DNA of 64,000 bases from Trichomonas vaginalis G3 (GCF_026262505.1 NC_067203.1:9548001-9612000); one strand, 5' to 3'; shown: positions 48,179-59,339, numbered from the stretch's first letter. The notes: generated from the sequence alone by a model not told the origin. A program made the numbers and translations.

Positions 48179-48282
48179 AGTTTTTTCCTTTTATGCAGTG
48201 AAATTTCATGTACATAGGTTACTTTGGTGTTAGACCCTAGTGAAGAAAATAGAACGATAGGAGTTTACATTTGTAAAGTTGG

Positions 48283-48642
48283 ACGATAAAAATCTCTGCT
48301 ACTAGCAGTACTGCTACTGTCAGTAAAAGTACTGCTACTGTCAGTAAAAGTACTGCTACTGTCAGTAAAAGTACTGCTACTGTCAGAAAAAGTACTGCTA
48401 CTGTCAGTAAAAGTACTGCTACTGTCAGTAAAAGTACTGCTAGTTGCAGTAAAAAGGAAAATTTGAGAGGGTTTTCGACGATAAAGTACTGCTACTGTCA
48501 GTAAAAGTACTGCTACTGTCAGTAAAAGTACTGCTACTGTCTCAGTAAAAGTACTGCTACTGTCAAAAAAGTACTGCTACTGTCAGTAAAAAGTACTGCT
48601 ACTGTCAGTAGCAGTACTGCTAGTAGCAGAGATTTTTATCGT
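48283..48642. repeat. 21-bp minisatellite enclosed by a perfect 37-bp inverted repeat
   Basis: About 12 copies plus two variants of AGTACTGCTACTGTCAGTAA+A in two blocks around a short unique centre. The whole array is enclosed by arms 48,283-48,319 and 48,606-48,642, which are exact complements. Each unit itself holds the palindromes AGTACT and ACTGTCAGT. Confidence 0.9.
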
Positions 48643-48690
48643 TGTGGTCCGACGGTTAAGCCACAAACGAATGTCCGACGTCCCACCAAA

Positions 48691-48720
48691 AAATATTTTT
48701 TTATTTTTATTGTAAGAACT
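48691..48720 (+). promoter_or_regulatory. Shared upstream motif ATATTTTTTTATTTTTATTGTAAGAAC, first copy
   Basis: The same T-rich block ending in (T/G)TAAGRAC recurs 0-10 bases before ATGs at 49,837, 51,343 and 52,041. It is probably the element's own promoter. Confidence 0.5.
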
Positions 48721-48723
48721 GAA

Positions 48724-49381
48724 ATGTCAGTCGAAGCAAAAACGTTCACGAACAAATCTAATGGCGAAAACATTCACAAAAGGCACTTACAACGGTATTG
48801 AAGTCTTACGTAGAGACAAGGATGGTTATATAAATGCAACAAAGATGTGTCAGCAGTTTAGGAAAGACTTTAGAAGGTTGTTGGAAAATAAGTCCTGGGA
48901 AGAGTATTTTAAGGCATTTTGTGAAGAATATACCAACCCGCCGAAAACAGCGGGTTGCTTTTTATACAAAGTTCATGCAGGAATTCTGATGAAATCAAAC
49001 AGGTTAGAGGAATGTATGTAGACCCAAGACTTGTAAACTATATAGCAATGTGGGCTTCTCCAAAATATTGTATAGCAGTTGGAAAAATTCTGGACTCCAT
49101 AGACAAGAAAGTTCATGAGAAATTAGATGAAGAAGAAACTTGAAGATACAGTAGAGAATGCAAAACCTTTGTTCGAAGAAGAAGTTAGAAAAATGCATGA
49201 AAAACAAATAGAACATGAACGTGAGATATGTTCTGGTTATAGAGATTCTCCATACGAACTAGACCAATGGGAACAAGAAGATTTAAAGAGAGAATTTAGA
49301 GAATATGAACTCGCTAAGATAGCATTAGAAGCTGCAGAAAAGAAGTTAAAAGCTTGGGTCGTTTGTAAAAAAATATTGTGA
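48724..49381 (+). pseudogene. Polinton part: KilA-N protein, broken
   Basis: A KilA-N DNA-binding domain is evident (FTKGTYNGIEVLRRDKDGYI, NATKMCQQF), followed by the conserved VNYIAMWASPKYCIAVGKIL segment and a charged coiled-coil tail. KilA-N domains are common in large DNA viruses and phages and bind DNA. A few breaks. Confidence 0.7.
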
Positions 49382-49425
49382 GTAAATGAACCATTTTTTT
49401 CGACAAAAATAATGTTTATGTTAGA

Positions 49426-49785
49426 ATGTTAGATCTAACATGTTTTCTAACATGTTTTCTAACATCGTAGAAAACTCTTGAATTTGTCAAGACTTCTTCG
49501 TAAATGTTTTGTCAAGACTTCTTCGTACATGTTTTGTCGAAACTTCTTCGTACATGTTTTGTCAAGACTTCTTCGTACATGTTTTGTCAAGACTTCTTCG
49601 TACATGTTTTGTCAAGACTTCTTCGTAAATGTTTTGTCGAAACTTCTTCGTAATGAGCGTAAAAGACCCAAAAATATATTTTATGTTAGAATGTTAGATC
49701 TAACATGTTTTCTAACACGTTTTCTAACATCGTAGAAAACTCTCGAAATTCATGAATTTTGACACTTTCACAAAAAACATAAAAA
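49426..49785. repeat. Palindrome-flanked array of 25-bp repeats
   Basis: Between two copies of the palindrome ATGTTAGATCTAACAT (49,426-49,441 and 49,691-49,706) lie almost seven tandem units of GTCAAGACTTCTTCGTACAT+GTTTT (49,486-49,652). The same 25-bp unit recurs inverted and degraded at 62,880-63,440. Confidence 0.85.
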
Positions 49786-49836
49786 ATATATTTTAGTTTT
49801 TTTTAAAAAAATATTTTTTATTTTTATTGTAAGAAC

Positions 49837-50390
49837 ATGTTAGCAACAACTTCACCAAACTCGTTAGTCATGAACCCAACTTCAATGTTAGTAGAAATGA
49901 AAAGCTTCATTCCTTCTTCATATACTTTCGAAACAAAAATCCAGAAGATAAAGCAAGAACTTTTAACAAGTAATTTAGACTGTAGTGCGAAAGATGAAAC
50001 AAATGAACAGTATCTTTATGAAATGCAGGACCTCATCGACCATTTACCCAAATTGCCTGAAATTCAGCAGCAAAAACTCACTATTCCCGAATTTGACGAA
50101 ATAGAAGTCAGACCAACCGACTCAGTAGAAATAAAGAAGTTCATACGAAAGGTAAACTATGAGTTTCTAGGATTTCATTGCAACCATAAGGTTATGGACA
50201 AAGATTGCGACATGGTATATAAGAACATCTCTGACATATATAATCTGAAGAATTTAAGACCTACGACAACTTTGTTTCGTTAGTTGCTGAATGTGTATGG
50301 CAGATAAGAGATAAAGATAGAAGAGGCAAAGTATGGAACGAACAAATAAGACCCGCTATGTTTGAGTTAAAGAAAACCATTGACGCTTAG
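49837..50390 (+). pseudogene. Polinton part: unknown soluble protein, broken
   Basis: Starts MLATTSPNSLVMNPTSMLVE directly after the shared upstream motif. Mostly helical, acidic, no domain recognised. About one break. Confidence 0.45.
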
Positions 50391-50427
50391 TTGTTTTAGC
50401 AGGTAAGGTTCAGAATATAACGCAAAA

Positions 50428-50745
50428 ATGAACCCGCAATGTTCTAAATGTAAAGCAGCAATGAGGAAATATAACTACTCCGTCAAAGAGATAGAACGTA
50501 TGAGAAACGACTATGCAGACTTAAAGAAAGAAGCAGAAAAGCCAGCAGAAGATAAAATGGAATGTTGCATTTCTGAACAAAACTATCCAACTGCAGAAGA
50601 TTTCCTTCTATCTGATGTCAAGAAGAAATATAAAGAAACCTTCGGCATAGTTAAAATTTTTGACATACTGACAGAAGAAATAGAAGCTACGAAATTGTTT
50701 AGAGTCATGAACCATCGCAACATATACCATGTAAAACGCTTGTAA
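50428..50745 (+). CDS. Polinton part: small protein with Cys pair and coiled coil
   Basis: 105 residues, beginning MNPQCSKCKAAMRKYNYSVK, with a short coiled coil and a CCISEQ motif; a half zinc-finger is possible. Family unknown. Confidence 0.45.
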   Translation: MNPQCSKCKAAMRKYNYSVKEIERMRNDYADLKKEAEKPAEDKMECCISEQNYPTAEDFLLSDVKKKYKETFGIVKIFDILTEEIEATKLFRVMNHRNIYHVKRL

Positions 50746-50750
50746 AATAG

Positions 50751-51270
50751 TTTATGTTAGAAAACATGTTAGAAAAACATGTTAGATCTAACATTCTAAC
50801 ATAAACATTATTTTTTATTGAATTCCGTATGAAATTTCATGAGTTTTGTGTGTTTTAGACCATGTTAGAAAACATGTTAGAAAACATGTTAGATCTAACA
50901 TTCTAACATAAAATATATTTTATTGAATTCCGTATGAAATTTCATGAGTTTTGTGTGTTTTAGACCATGTTAGAAAACATGTTAGAAAACATGTTAGATC
51001 TAACATTCTAACATAAACATTTATTTTTTATTGAATTCCGTATGAAATTTCATGAGTTTTGTATGTTTTAGACCATGTTAGAAAACATGTTAGAAAACAT
51101 GTTAGATCTAACATTCTAAAACATAAACATTATTTTTTGCTGAATTCCGTATGAAATTTCATGAATTTTGTATTTTTAACCATGTTAGAAAACATGTTAG
51201 AAAACATGTTAGATCTAACATTCTAACATAAACATTATTTTTATTGAATTCCGTATGAAATTTCATGAAT
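50751..51270. repeat. Five ~106-bp tandem repeats with TTAGATCTAA palindromes
   Basis: GAATTCCGTATGAAATTTCA recurs at 50,820, 50,925, 51,033, 51,142 and 51,245 (periods 103-109). Each unit also holds two or three TGTTAGAAAACA-type pieces and a TGTTAGATCTAACA palindrome. It lies between two KilA-N-family regions. Confidence 0.9.
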
Positions 51271-51342
51271 TTCCTTAAGACAGAAAAAATAAAGCTAGTT
51301 TTTTTAAAATATTTTTTTTTATTTTGTATGTAAGAACAGGAA

Positions 51343-51977
51343 ATGTCAAACACTGAGTTTGAAACAGTTAGAAAGATAGACAATGACACCAAAATGGTTA
51401 GAATTGGTGATTTAAACGTAAGATACTCAAAGAAATACAACAAATATTCTTTGTCAGACATTATATCTCCATCTGGAAAGAAAACAAACGACTGGGTTAA
51501 AATTGCTTCAACTCAGAAAATTTTGACAAGAAATCCTGAGCTTATGATATCGGTAAGATTCTATGGAACTACAGCATATCTTATAAACAAAAGTCTTATA
51601 CCAATAGTTTTGTTCTGGTTAGACCCAGTTGTTGGATATAATTTCATAACATATGGTTCATTCGATACGGAACGTTGCAGTGAAGGCTTACTTTACATCG
51701 TTCAGAAACCGAAAGACTTCAATACAAAGAGATATAAGATAGGAAGAACATTTAATATAACTAAAAGATATGACTCTACAGTCAATAGAGTTAAGGTTGT
51801 GTTGTTAACGATATGAGAGCTGCAGAAACAGAACTGCTTGAAAAGTTTGAGAAAATGTATGGTGCTCCCACGAAAGGTAAAGAAACGTTTGAAGTAGATG
51901 AGATAGATAAAGCTATAAAATTATTTGACGAAGTTGCTGAAAATACATGTAAAGCGTTTATTTTTGGTCTTTTGTGA
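51343..51977 (+). pseudogene. Polinton part: T5orf172/GIY-YIG-like protein with KilA-N-like head, broken
   Basis: The N-terminal part (VRIGDLNVRYSKKYNKYSLS, then a DWVKIASTQ segment) has the KilA-N texture. The C-terminal part (LLYIVQKPKDFNTKRYKIGR, then TFNITKRYDS) matches T5orf172, a GIY-YIG relative found in Bro-type viral proteins. About one break. Confidence 0.6.
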
Positions 51978-52040
51978 AAGTCAGAAAATAAAGTTAGTTT
52001 TATTTTTTTTTATTTTTTTATTTTGTATGTAAGGACAGAT

Positions 52041-52873
52041 ATGTCAACAACAGAGAACACAACAACAGTTATAGTCCATGAAGCTATAAATGAAGATATG
52101 AGTACATACAGTTTAACAAACAACTCCGTCTCATTCGTTCGGTCAAAGACGATATGTACCAAATGCAAAGTATTTTGACAGCATGTTTTGCTCCAGATAC
52201 TAAGAAACCACAAGACTGGTTTAGGAACCAAAGCACACAAGATTTTTGAGCGAAGCACAGCAGACATACTTTTTCTGAAAACAGTGAAGAACAGCGAGTA
52301 AGTAAAAAATCTTACTCGCCTAAAACTCATGAAAATCGTGAAAAATTGCCAAACGGTTTGAGAGGATATTATGTACATAGATCTTGTAAATGCTGTTGCA
52401 ATGTGGGCTTCACCTCGTTATGCTTGGTATGTTTGTAAACTTCTTGACGAAATTCATAGACAAGAACGTGAAGAGCTAGAGAACAAGCTTGAAGCAAAAG
52501 ACAAAAACATACAGAAAAGAATACCACGTTCGGTACCAAAAGGAAAGGAAAAGAACTATAAGTATATGATTTATACTGAAGAGATGGAAAATGAAGAAGA
52601 CAGGATATGGTTATGTTGCATTTAGTCAGAAGAAACAACAAAAGCTTTTACGACCTTGCTAAGATTTACAAATCTGACGAAATTGGTTCTATCGCGAAAA
52701 CTTACCGATTTCAATGACACCGAATGAAGATGTGAAACAAATAGTTCAAGATACGTTACCTCAAACACACTAATGATATTAAAGGTTGTACAATTCTTAC
52801 CTTCAAAGAAGATTTGCCGCTACTGAAGGAAAAAATAACAGAGTATTTTGACAACTTCAAACAAGCAGAGTAA
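52041..52873 (+). pseudogene. Polinton part: further KilA-N protein remnant
   Basis: Its middle carries YIDLVNAVAMWASPRYAWYV and a CKLLDEIHRQ helix, the same C-terminal KilA-N segment as the gene at 48,724. Preceded by the shared upstream motif. Several breaks. Confidence 0.55.
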
Positions 52874-53755
52874 ATGAACCATTTATTTTTACGCTTGACT
52901 TTTTACAATTTGAACTTTGTTTGCGTAGATATGAATTCTGAAAGAAGTATGAGGTCTTGTATGACTTTGTACTTTCCCATAGTTCATGTCTGTCAAACTT
53001 ACCTGCCATGGACTCTTTCATAAGTTCCATGAAATCGTCTTCTGACAATCCTGGGAAAAGTATAATGTCAGTAAGTATTCTCTTTACATCTTTACTTAAA
53101 CTCTTTGCTGTCTGTACACAAATGACAACTGAGATGTTAAAGTGTCTGAGCTTCTTAAGAATTCGACACATATCTTGTTCTCTATTCTTTAACAAAGGAT
53201 GAGAGGCGAAATCATCTAAGATAAGAAGACATCTATGAGGGTACGTTTTCCAATCGTAAGATTGCAATTTCTTCGAAATGTATTCTATCTCTTTCTGTTG
53301 TTTCTGAAGTGTTTCTTCTCTAATATTCTCTGCATTTCCTCATTTGGGCTTTAAACTTAGAATTTATATACTCATTATAGCATGTACTTCAAAACTCTTC
53401 TTGGTACTTCTTTATCCAATCTAACAACTCAGGTCTTTATACATACTAACTTAGACTTTTTTATAATATCTTTGAAACGAATTGACGGTTTGGTCAAAAT
53501 GACCAGATGTACTACAAATGACTACTAACTCATAGAATGGGTTCTTCTCATCTAGTTCTTGTGTTTGTGCAGCCATTTTAAGATAAGTGAAAGTCTTACC
53601 CGACCCAGGTGGTGCGATTAGACCTGTTATACCATTCTGAGCAAATAAGAACTTTCATGTATAGGCTTTATCTGAGCATTTTCTAACTTCCTCTTGTTCT
53701 TGTTTAAAACATTCTCAAATTTCTTGTCAATGTCAGCAAACTTTTTTTCTAACAT
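52857..53755 (-). pseudogene. Polinton part: A32/FtsK-HerA-type genome-packaging ATPase, broken
   Basis: Walker A is visible as LIAPPGSGKTF and Walker B as CLLILDDFA, with further conserved MCRILKKLRHFNISVVICVQ typical of the A32-like packaging motors of Polintons, virophages and large DNA viruses. They pump DNA into preformed capsids. Several breaks. Confidence 0.75.
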
Positions 53756-53791
53756 ATTTTTAGAAAAATTAAAATTTTTATCTTTTTGAAA

Positions 53792-54137
53792 ATGTCTAGC
53801 GATTTCGCTTCTATATTCGAGACAAACTTTTCGACAGCAAAACATCTGTCGACCATAAAATCTTACATAGTGTAAACAAGAAAGTGAATTTGTTCTAAAG
53901 TTCTGTTTCTGGGAATATGACAAGAACCATAAAACATTACAAAGAGCAGTCTTAAAATTTGTCAATGACAGACTTGTTGACAGAGATGACGCCGATTGGA
54001 AAGATGAAGTCCAACAAAAGTTCTTAGAATGCAAAGAAGACACATGCGCTGTTCTTGAAGATGAAATAGAAAACAGAATAGAAGAGCTATTAAAGGACAA
54101 AGAACTTTTACATAAATATGGTTGCCGCCAAATTTGA
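53792..54137 (+). pseudogene. Polinton part: small unknown protein, broken
   Basis: Starts MSSDFASIFETNFSTAKHLS; the later part is acidic and helical (RDDADWKDEVQQKFLECKED). About one break. No family. Confidence 0.4.
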
Positions 54138-54249
54138 CATAACTCCACCAGAGAAGAAGAAGAAGAAGAGAGAAAAGAAAGAAAAGAAAGTAGAAGAAGA
54201 GAAAAAAGAACCTGAACCAGTTCCAGAGAAAAAGAAATTTGACATGTAA
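54118..54249 (+). CDS. Polinton part: 43-residue Lys/Glu-rich protein
   Basis: Begins MVAAKFDITPPEKKKKK and ends KKKFDM. Overlaps the end of the preceding frame by a few codons. Highly charged; no family. Confidence 0.35.
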   Translation: MVAAKFDITPPEKKKKKREKKEKKVEEEKKEPEPVPEKKKFDM

Positions 54250-54259
54250 AATAAAAATT

Positions 54260-54678
54260 TTATTTTTAGAACATTTCTGGTCAATGTCAATGTTCTCTTC
54301 CTCTTTAGGGGCAAACACTGGCTTAGACTCTAAAATCTTTTACCCAATTACCTTGAACTTCAACTATCTTAGACTCATAATATTCATAGTCGTCTGCTTT
54401 TTTGGTTCATAAGGTATAACAAGTTTGTATGCTTTGCCTTCTTTAAGTTTGAGAACCTTCTGTCAAAATTTTTTGACTGTTAACAAACCTTCTATGTCTA
54501 AGTCTTCAAATTTCGCACCATTTTTAGTCACAATAGCAAACTTAACGGGTTCGATGTTCCAAACTTTGTCATATGTAGACTTTTCAAAATGGTAGAAGTA
54601 AACATTCAAATAAGCGAATGGGTCTAGTTCTTCTTTAAGTCCTGACATATATTTGTTGACTGAGATGAATTTCATCAT
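54260..54678 (-). pseudogene. Polinton part: unknown protein, broken
   Basis: Starts MMKFISVNKYMSGLKEELDP; beta-rich (VWNIEPVKFAIVTKNGAKFE). Could be an OB-fold or single-strand-binding type protein, which is only a guess from texture. A few breaks. Confidence 0.35.
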
Positions 54679-54714
54679 CTTTTCTATCGGATAAAAAAAT
54701 ATTTTTTATAAAAT

Positions 54715-55948
54715 TTACTCAGAAAAATTTTTCTTTGTATATACGCCGTTCTGTACATCTAAAAGACTTTTGACATTTGCCAAGAATGTACGTTTAGAAG
54801 CTGCCATATAACCATACTCTTGACAATATTGTTTATATGAATCGTACAATGACCTTTCATCTAAACACTCAAAGTTAGTCTCATCTATGAACAGTTCATA
54901 TACACTCTTGTTTGCTTCTAACAATGTTTGTCTTTCTTCGGTATGTGGAATTTGTCTTGGATTGAACTTTGAAATATCTAATGTCATGAAATATGAGAAC
55001 AAGTGGTTGTAAAAGTTAGGTGTCAAAGTTTCTGCTAAGTCGTCAAAATATTCTGTATCTTGCATATGAGAATCTGACGTTCTGACAACTACATATCTTC
55101 TGTCAGAACTTTCTAACTTCATCGGAACAACATTGTTTGAAACCATGACGAAGTTTGCAACATTTTCACAAACTCTTTGGTCTCTATACTTTCTTTCAAC
55201 AACTCCAACTTTGTCTGTTATAAGACTCTTCAAAGCATCTGAGTTTAAAACCTTTGTTGTATCTATACTTTGAAGTTCGTTACATACTATAAGTTTCATA
55301 TTCTCTATTGAAGAGTTAAATTTACCGCAGATGTTTTCTAAGTTTGTCATATTAGGGTTCGAATAGCCCTCTAACAGTTTGCACAAAATATCTGTAAGAA
55401 AGTGTTCTTACCAGTTCCTTGTTTTCCAATTATAATGAGAGCAGTTTCATTCTTAGCACTTGGATGTTGTAAGATGTTTGCAAACCAACATAAGATATAC
55501 TCATAGACTCTTTCGTTTCCATTGCATATAATTCTTTGACATGGTCTAACCAAGCTTCTATAACATTTTCTTTCCATTCTACTTGTTCGTATTTATATCC
55601 AGTGAAGATAGAATAGAAGTTTGGAGATGGTGTATAGAACTTTATACCACGAACTGAAAAATCTTCTAACTTTGACAATAAGATATCCCAAGCATCTAAC
55701 ATCTTCATACCAACTTGTACGACTTTTATTTTCTTAAGTTTCTGTCTACATTCTTGTTCTGAAACTATGGTTGCTCTTGGTTTGTTAAAGACAACATCCC
55801 ATTCTTTCATGACATAACATTCTGGGGCAGAGTCGACATAAATGACTAAACGTTTCAAATTCTCGACTGCTTTGTTATAGTCTCTAAATGGACACATATT
55901 TCTGAACGCTTGGAAGTCATAAAAATCTGAAACGTCTATTCTGTACAA
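54715..55948 (-). pseudogene. Polinton part: superfamily 3 (D5-like) helicase, broken
   Basis: The N-terminal part contains FTGYKYEQVE, where D5/virophage helicases have a comparable GYKYE segment, then a WFANILQHPSAKNE helix and Walker A in IGKQGTGKNTF. A Walker B-like LIVCNEL and the C-terminal VMVSNNVVPMKLESSDRRYV motif of SF3 enzymes follow. It would unwind DNA for element replication. Two or three breaks. A D5-type helicase is usual in virophages and Polinton-like viruses but not in classical polymerase-B Polintons. Confidence 0.75.
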
Positions 55949-55980
55949 TTTTTATAAAAATAAAAAAAATATTTTTTTTT

Positions 55981-56662
55981 ATTCTTGACTTTGTTGTTCC
56001 ATTTGTTGCATTTGTTGTTCTTGAGCTATTTGTTGTTGAAGTTGTTCTTGTAATACAATACTTTCACCAGTTTGCATCTTCCAATTCGAAACTTTCTGCC
56101 GTCATTGACAAATACATAGGACATAAAAGTTTTACAGGAACAAAGTTTGCGTCAACTAATGTCAACGTTATACTTGCCAATGTGTTTGAGTTCACTAAGG
56201 TTGAAAATTCTGCATTCGAATGAACAATAGGCAAACCAGCAGAGAAAGTATTGTTTATACGCATAAGTATCTTTTGGTCATAATAGTTTCTGTCGACATT
56301 CGAATAACACTTTGAACCTAAGTTTGAAACAATATATAAGATTGGTGTGCTTAATGTCAATGGAATAGAACATTCCTTGTATGACACCTTTTCCTGTTAT
56401 AGGAAACTGTTGGTAGTAAAAACCAGAAATAAGTTTTGTATTATAGCTCATATCGTTTTATACTAAACTCAGTCGGACATCCAAACATAATGAAACCTGC
56501 TCTAGTTGCAGCACATGTTACATCCGTCCTTAAAGTATTAAATAAGTCAACAAAACCTGTTGGTGGTATATCTGAGTAAGTATCTTCAAAGAAGTATTTT
56601 TTACCATTCACAACAACAAAGTCTTCTGGTGTCAAAAGAGCAAAACAGGCTTTAGTCGTCAT
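55981..56662 (-). pseudogene. Polinton part: minor capsid (penton-like jelly-roll) protein, broken
   Basis: Contains KKYFFEDTYSDIPPTGFVDL, IMFGCPTEFSIKRYEL and a long beta-rich second half, then a Gln-rich tail (EQLQQQIAQEQQMQQMEQQS). Position next to the major capsid gene and the single jelly-roll texture suggest the penton-like minor capsid protein. A few breaks. Confidence 0.5.
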
Positions 56663-56780
56663 CGTGTTTTAAGGTCAGTTTACAATATCGTCCTTGAGGA
56701 CTTTGTAAGTTTGTTGTTATAGAATTATATGACTCAGGGTTTTTAGTCGTAATAGTATAAACCACTATGTCTTCTGCCAT
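56652..56780 (-). CDS. Polinton part: 42-residue protein
   Basis: Starts MAEDIVVYTITTKNPESYNS and ends KHDDD; overlaps the start of the minor capsid gene by about ten bases, so probably co-transcribed with it. Confidence 0.4.
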   Translation of the reverse strand: MAEDIVVYTITTKNPESYNSITTNLQSPQGRYCKLTLKHDDD

Positions 56781-56784
56781 TTAC

Positions 56785-57027
56785 TTAGCAACTAAATTTT
56801 AATGAAATGTTGTGGTCGTCAAATATTTTTATGACGTCTGGGAAACTATATTTTAAGTTCAACGTTTCACCTCCTTTCATAACGTATATCTTGTCAATGA
56901 CATTATATGAAACACCACAGCAAGCAATGTCGGGTTCTATTTCTTTGATGTTTATATCGTCTGCCTCTGTCAAAAGTTTCAATAGTTCTTTCAAAATTTC
57001 ATGAGGTGCGATGACATATGAGTTCAC
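56785..57027 (-). pseudogene. Polinton part: small unknown protein
   Basis: About 80 codons (EILKELLKLLTEADDINIKE; YVMKGGETLNLKYSFPDVIK). Overlaps the gene to its right by four bases. No family. Confidence 0.35.
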
Positions 57028-57365
57028 TTTACAGGGTTGTGCTCAACCAAGTTTAACATTATACCCAAAGCTTGACAAATCTTCTCCTGAGTTTTAAGTT
57101 TGTCTTTAAGTTGTTGGTAGTCGTTTCGAATATCTGCAACAGAACTTAAGTCTCTGCTAACTTCAGGGTATGTTGGTTGTTCTTTTACAGGAACTATTGT
57201 TATACCATCTTCGTCTTCGTATGGTTTCCCCACTTCAACATCTCTTTCTTTGACATTGACAACAACACTTTGACTGTTTGTTTGAGTTGGTGAATTTAAC
57301 TTCACATCTGCCACCGCCATTAAACCTTTTGAAACACTTACGCTTCTATTTTTCGGAAATGACAT
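57024..57365 (-). CDS. Polinton part: 113-residue protein, unknown
   Basis: Starts MSFPKNRSVSVSKGLMAVAD. The middle is acidic, the C-terminus a coiled coil (DIRNDYQQLKDKLKTQEKIC). Divergent from the next gene by 18 bases. Looks whole. Confidence 0.45.
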   Translation of the reverse strand: MSFPKNRSVSVSKGLMAVADVKLNSPTQTNSQSVVVNVKERDVEVGKPYEDEDGITIVPVKEQPTYPEVSRDLSSVADIRNDYQQLKDKLKTQEKICQALGIMLNLVEHNPVK

Positions 57366-57383
57366 TTTACTTAGAATAAAAAG

Positions 57384-57752
57384 ATGGACGTATTTGAGTA
57401 TCTCTTTGAATTGAAGCAAAACAAAGTTTACACACACAAACAGTACAAGTTCATTGACAGAATAGTTCTTTACACAAACAATGGAAAATGTTATAGAATA
57501 GCAGTCTTTGCTGAACCAAAATATTTTCATAAAGCAAAGAAAGTTGGTATAACCGAGATGGTGAAAGTTCTTGACGTTGACAAAAATATAGCAACAAAAC
57601 TGACCGATATTTCTAAAGGTAAGTTTATAATACAATATTATATCAAAACTGGCGTACTGTCAATATTTGACGGAGAGAAGTCAGTTCAAGAACAACTTAC
57701 TGACCTGCTGCCAAAAATCTGCTCGATGGAAGCTGTCGTTATGCCAATCTGA
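57384..57752 (+). CDS. Polinton part: 122-residue protein, unknown
   Basis: Starts MDVFEYLFELKQNKVYTHKQ; mixed alpha/beta with a KFIIQYYIKTGVLSIFDGEK segment. Lies between capsid-cluster genes on the opposite strand. No family. Confidence 0.4.
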   Translation: MDVFEYLFELKQNKVYTHKQYKFIDRIVLYTNNGKCYRIAVFAEPKYFHKAKKVGITEMVKVLDVDKNIATKLTDISKGKFIIQYYIKTGVLSIFDGEKSVQEQLTDLLPKICSMEAVVMPI

Positions 57753-57783
57753 GGAGCCCCAGCAGGTTTCATCGAACGAATCT

Positions 57784-59308
57784 TCAAAAGAGCACTTCCG
57801 TGAAAAGTGCTATTGGTTTTGTAAACTTCTTTGCTCTCAATTCATCTGGACCGTCTCTGTCACCAGTATATTGTATTTGTACAGTACCAACAGTTGAAAT
57901 ACCACCCATAAAGTCTTCTGAGTCAGCAAATGGAATCCAAGCCAAAAGTTTGAACGGTCTCCATTTGTATATTGAGTTTTTTGACCTCCTGTATAGTCCA
58001 TACTTTCACATATGGCATAATAGAACTTTGCATTTCAGGGTTAATGGTTGTTGTGAAGTGGTTGTTAAAGTTCATAGCATCTAATGTCAAGTTGTATGAC
58101 CTCATATCCTCAACTGTAGAATATTCTTCTCTTGGATAATATTTGCCATCTATGTTTATATGATATTTAATACCAGGTTGTAGAAACAAGAATAGTCATT
58201 TATAGTTCGTCTGAACAGTACAAACATAGTATCTGCATGTTTCATTGCAGTTGTTAAAGCAATATCTGTTCTTGCACCTGGGTCAGCACTTTTGGTTTCC
58301 AACTTCACCTGCAAAGTCTTTGACAGATATTTGGTGTATAGGGAACATAAGTGGAAACTGCAATATATTTGGCAGCTAAAGCATTTGAAATATCTGGGTC
58401 CAACATATAGACTGCAAGTCTGCTTTCTATTCTCTTGCATTCAAATTTTTCGCATGTGAACTTAACTGGGTCCCAAGCATCTCCAGCAGCATTGAAATAA
58501 TAGTTTACTTCAGTGTTGAGGTTTGAGAAACCAAAGTCTAAGTCAACCTTGCCTTTGCAAAATTCGGCGAATGACGTTTTATTTGTTGTTCCCATTACGT
58601 CTGTAAGAGTGAATGGGTCTTGTGTTGGTGCAATGACTAAGTTATTTTTGCTTGGAGTAAGTTCGATAGAAATTTTTCCTGCCCAGTTTGGCAAGTATCT
58701 TAAAAACCTGAAGATGAGGAAAGATGACAAAGGAACTCTAAGTTTCAGTTTTTACTTTGGTTACTGCTGCTGCAGTTTGTCCAGAAAGGTTAACATAAAC
58801 TCCTGGAACGTTAGGGTCAAGTCTTCTTATTTTCTCAATAGTTGCATATTGGTCTGTTTGTTCTCTAGCTTGTGGTTGTACTGAGTTTTCTCAAAGCGAA
58901 CCATTCATAGTTTGCCCATGTTACTGTTTGAACTAAGTCAGAGTTAGAATATATCTTATATCCCATGAAAACTTCTGGAGCATATTGGTATCCGACATAG
59001 AAAATTCCATTGCAACCTTTCTTGTCAGACAACTTGGCAGAAGGTTTTATTTCAATGTCTTGTTCCACGTATAAGAATGAGTTGTCAATAGAAAAATATA
59101 TGAAACCTGTCGCAAGCAAATCTACTGTTGTTGAAGAACCTTCTCCAAACTCACCTACGTTTCCATAAGAAACAGCAGTTGTATATTCGTAAGTTCCAGG
59201 AACTATTTCTGACCTTCTAATGGCATTGTCGCATTCGTTATACCATTCGGAAACATTTCCATTCATAGCATCCAAAACTGTTGGCGTTATATTCTGAGCG
59301 GCGTACAT
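57784..59308 (-). pseudogene. Polinton part: major capsid protein (double jelly-roll), broken
   Basis: About 500 codons of beta-rich sequence. The N-terminal part holds a Ser/Thr strand then DLLATGFIYFSIDNSFLYVE and IFYVGYQYAPEVFMGYKIYS, typical of Polinton-like and virophage major capsid proteins. Later segments include DLDFGFSNLNTEVNYYFNAA and SYNLTLDAMNFNNHF. Location beside the minor capsid and ATPase genes supports the call. About three to five breaks. Confidence 0.65.
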
Positions 59309-59339
59309 TTCATATGAGTAAAAATATAGAATAGTTGGA

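Noticed and set aside
47997-48233. 78-codon plus-strand frame over the tRNA-like sequence
   Set aside because: Crosses the A and B boxes; composition is not that of a neighbouring protein.
48283-48642. CRISPR array
   Set aside because: Units are contiguous 21-bp tandem repeats without unique spacers, in a eukaryotic element; a minisatellite fits.
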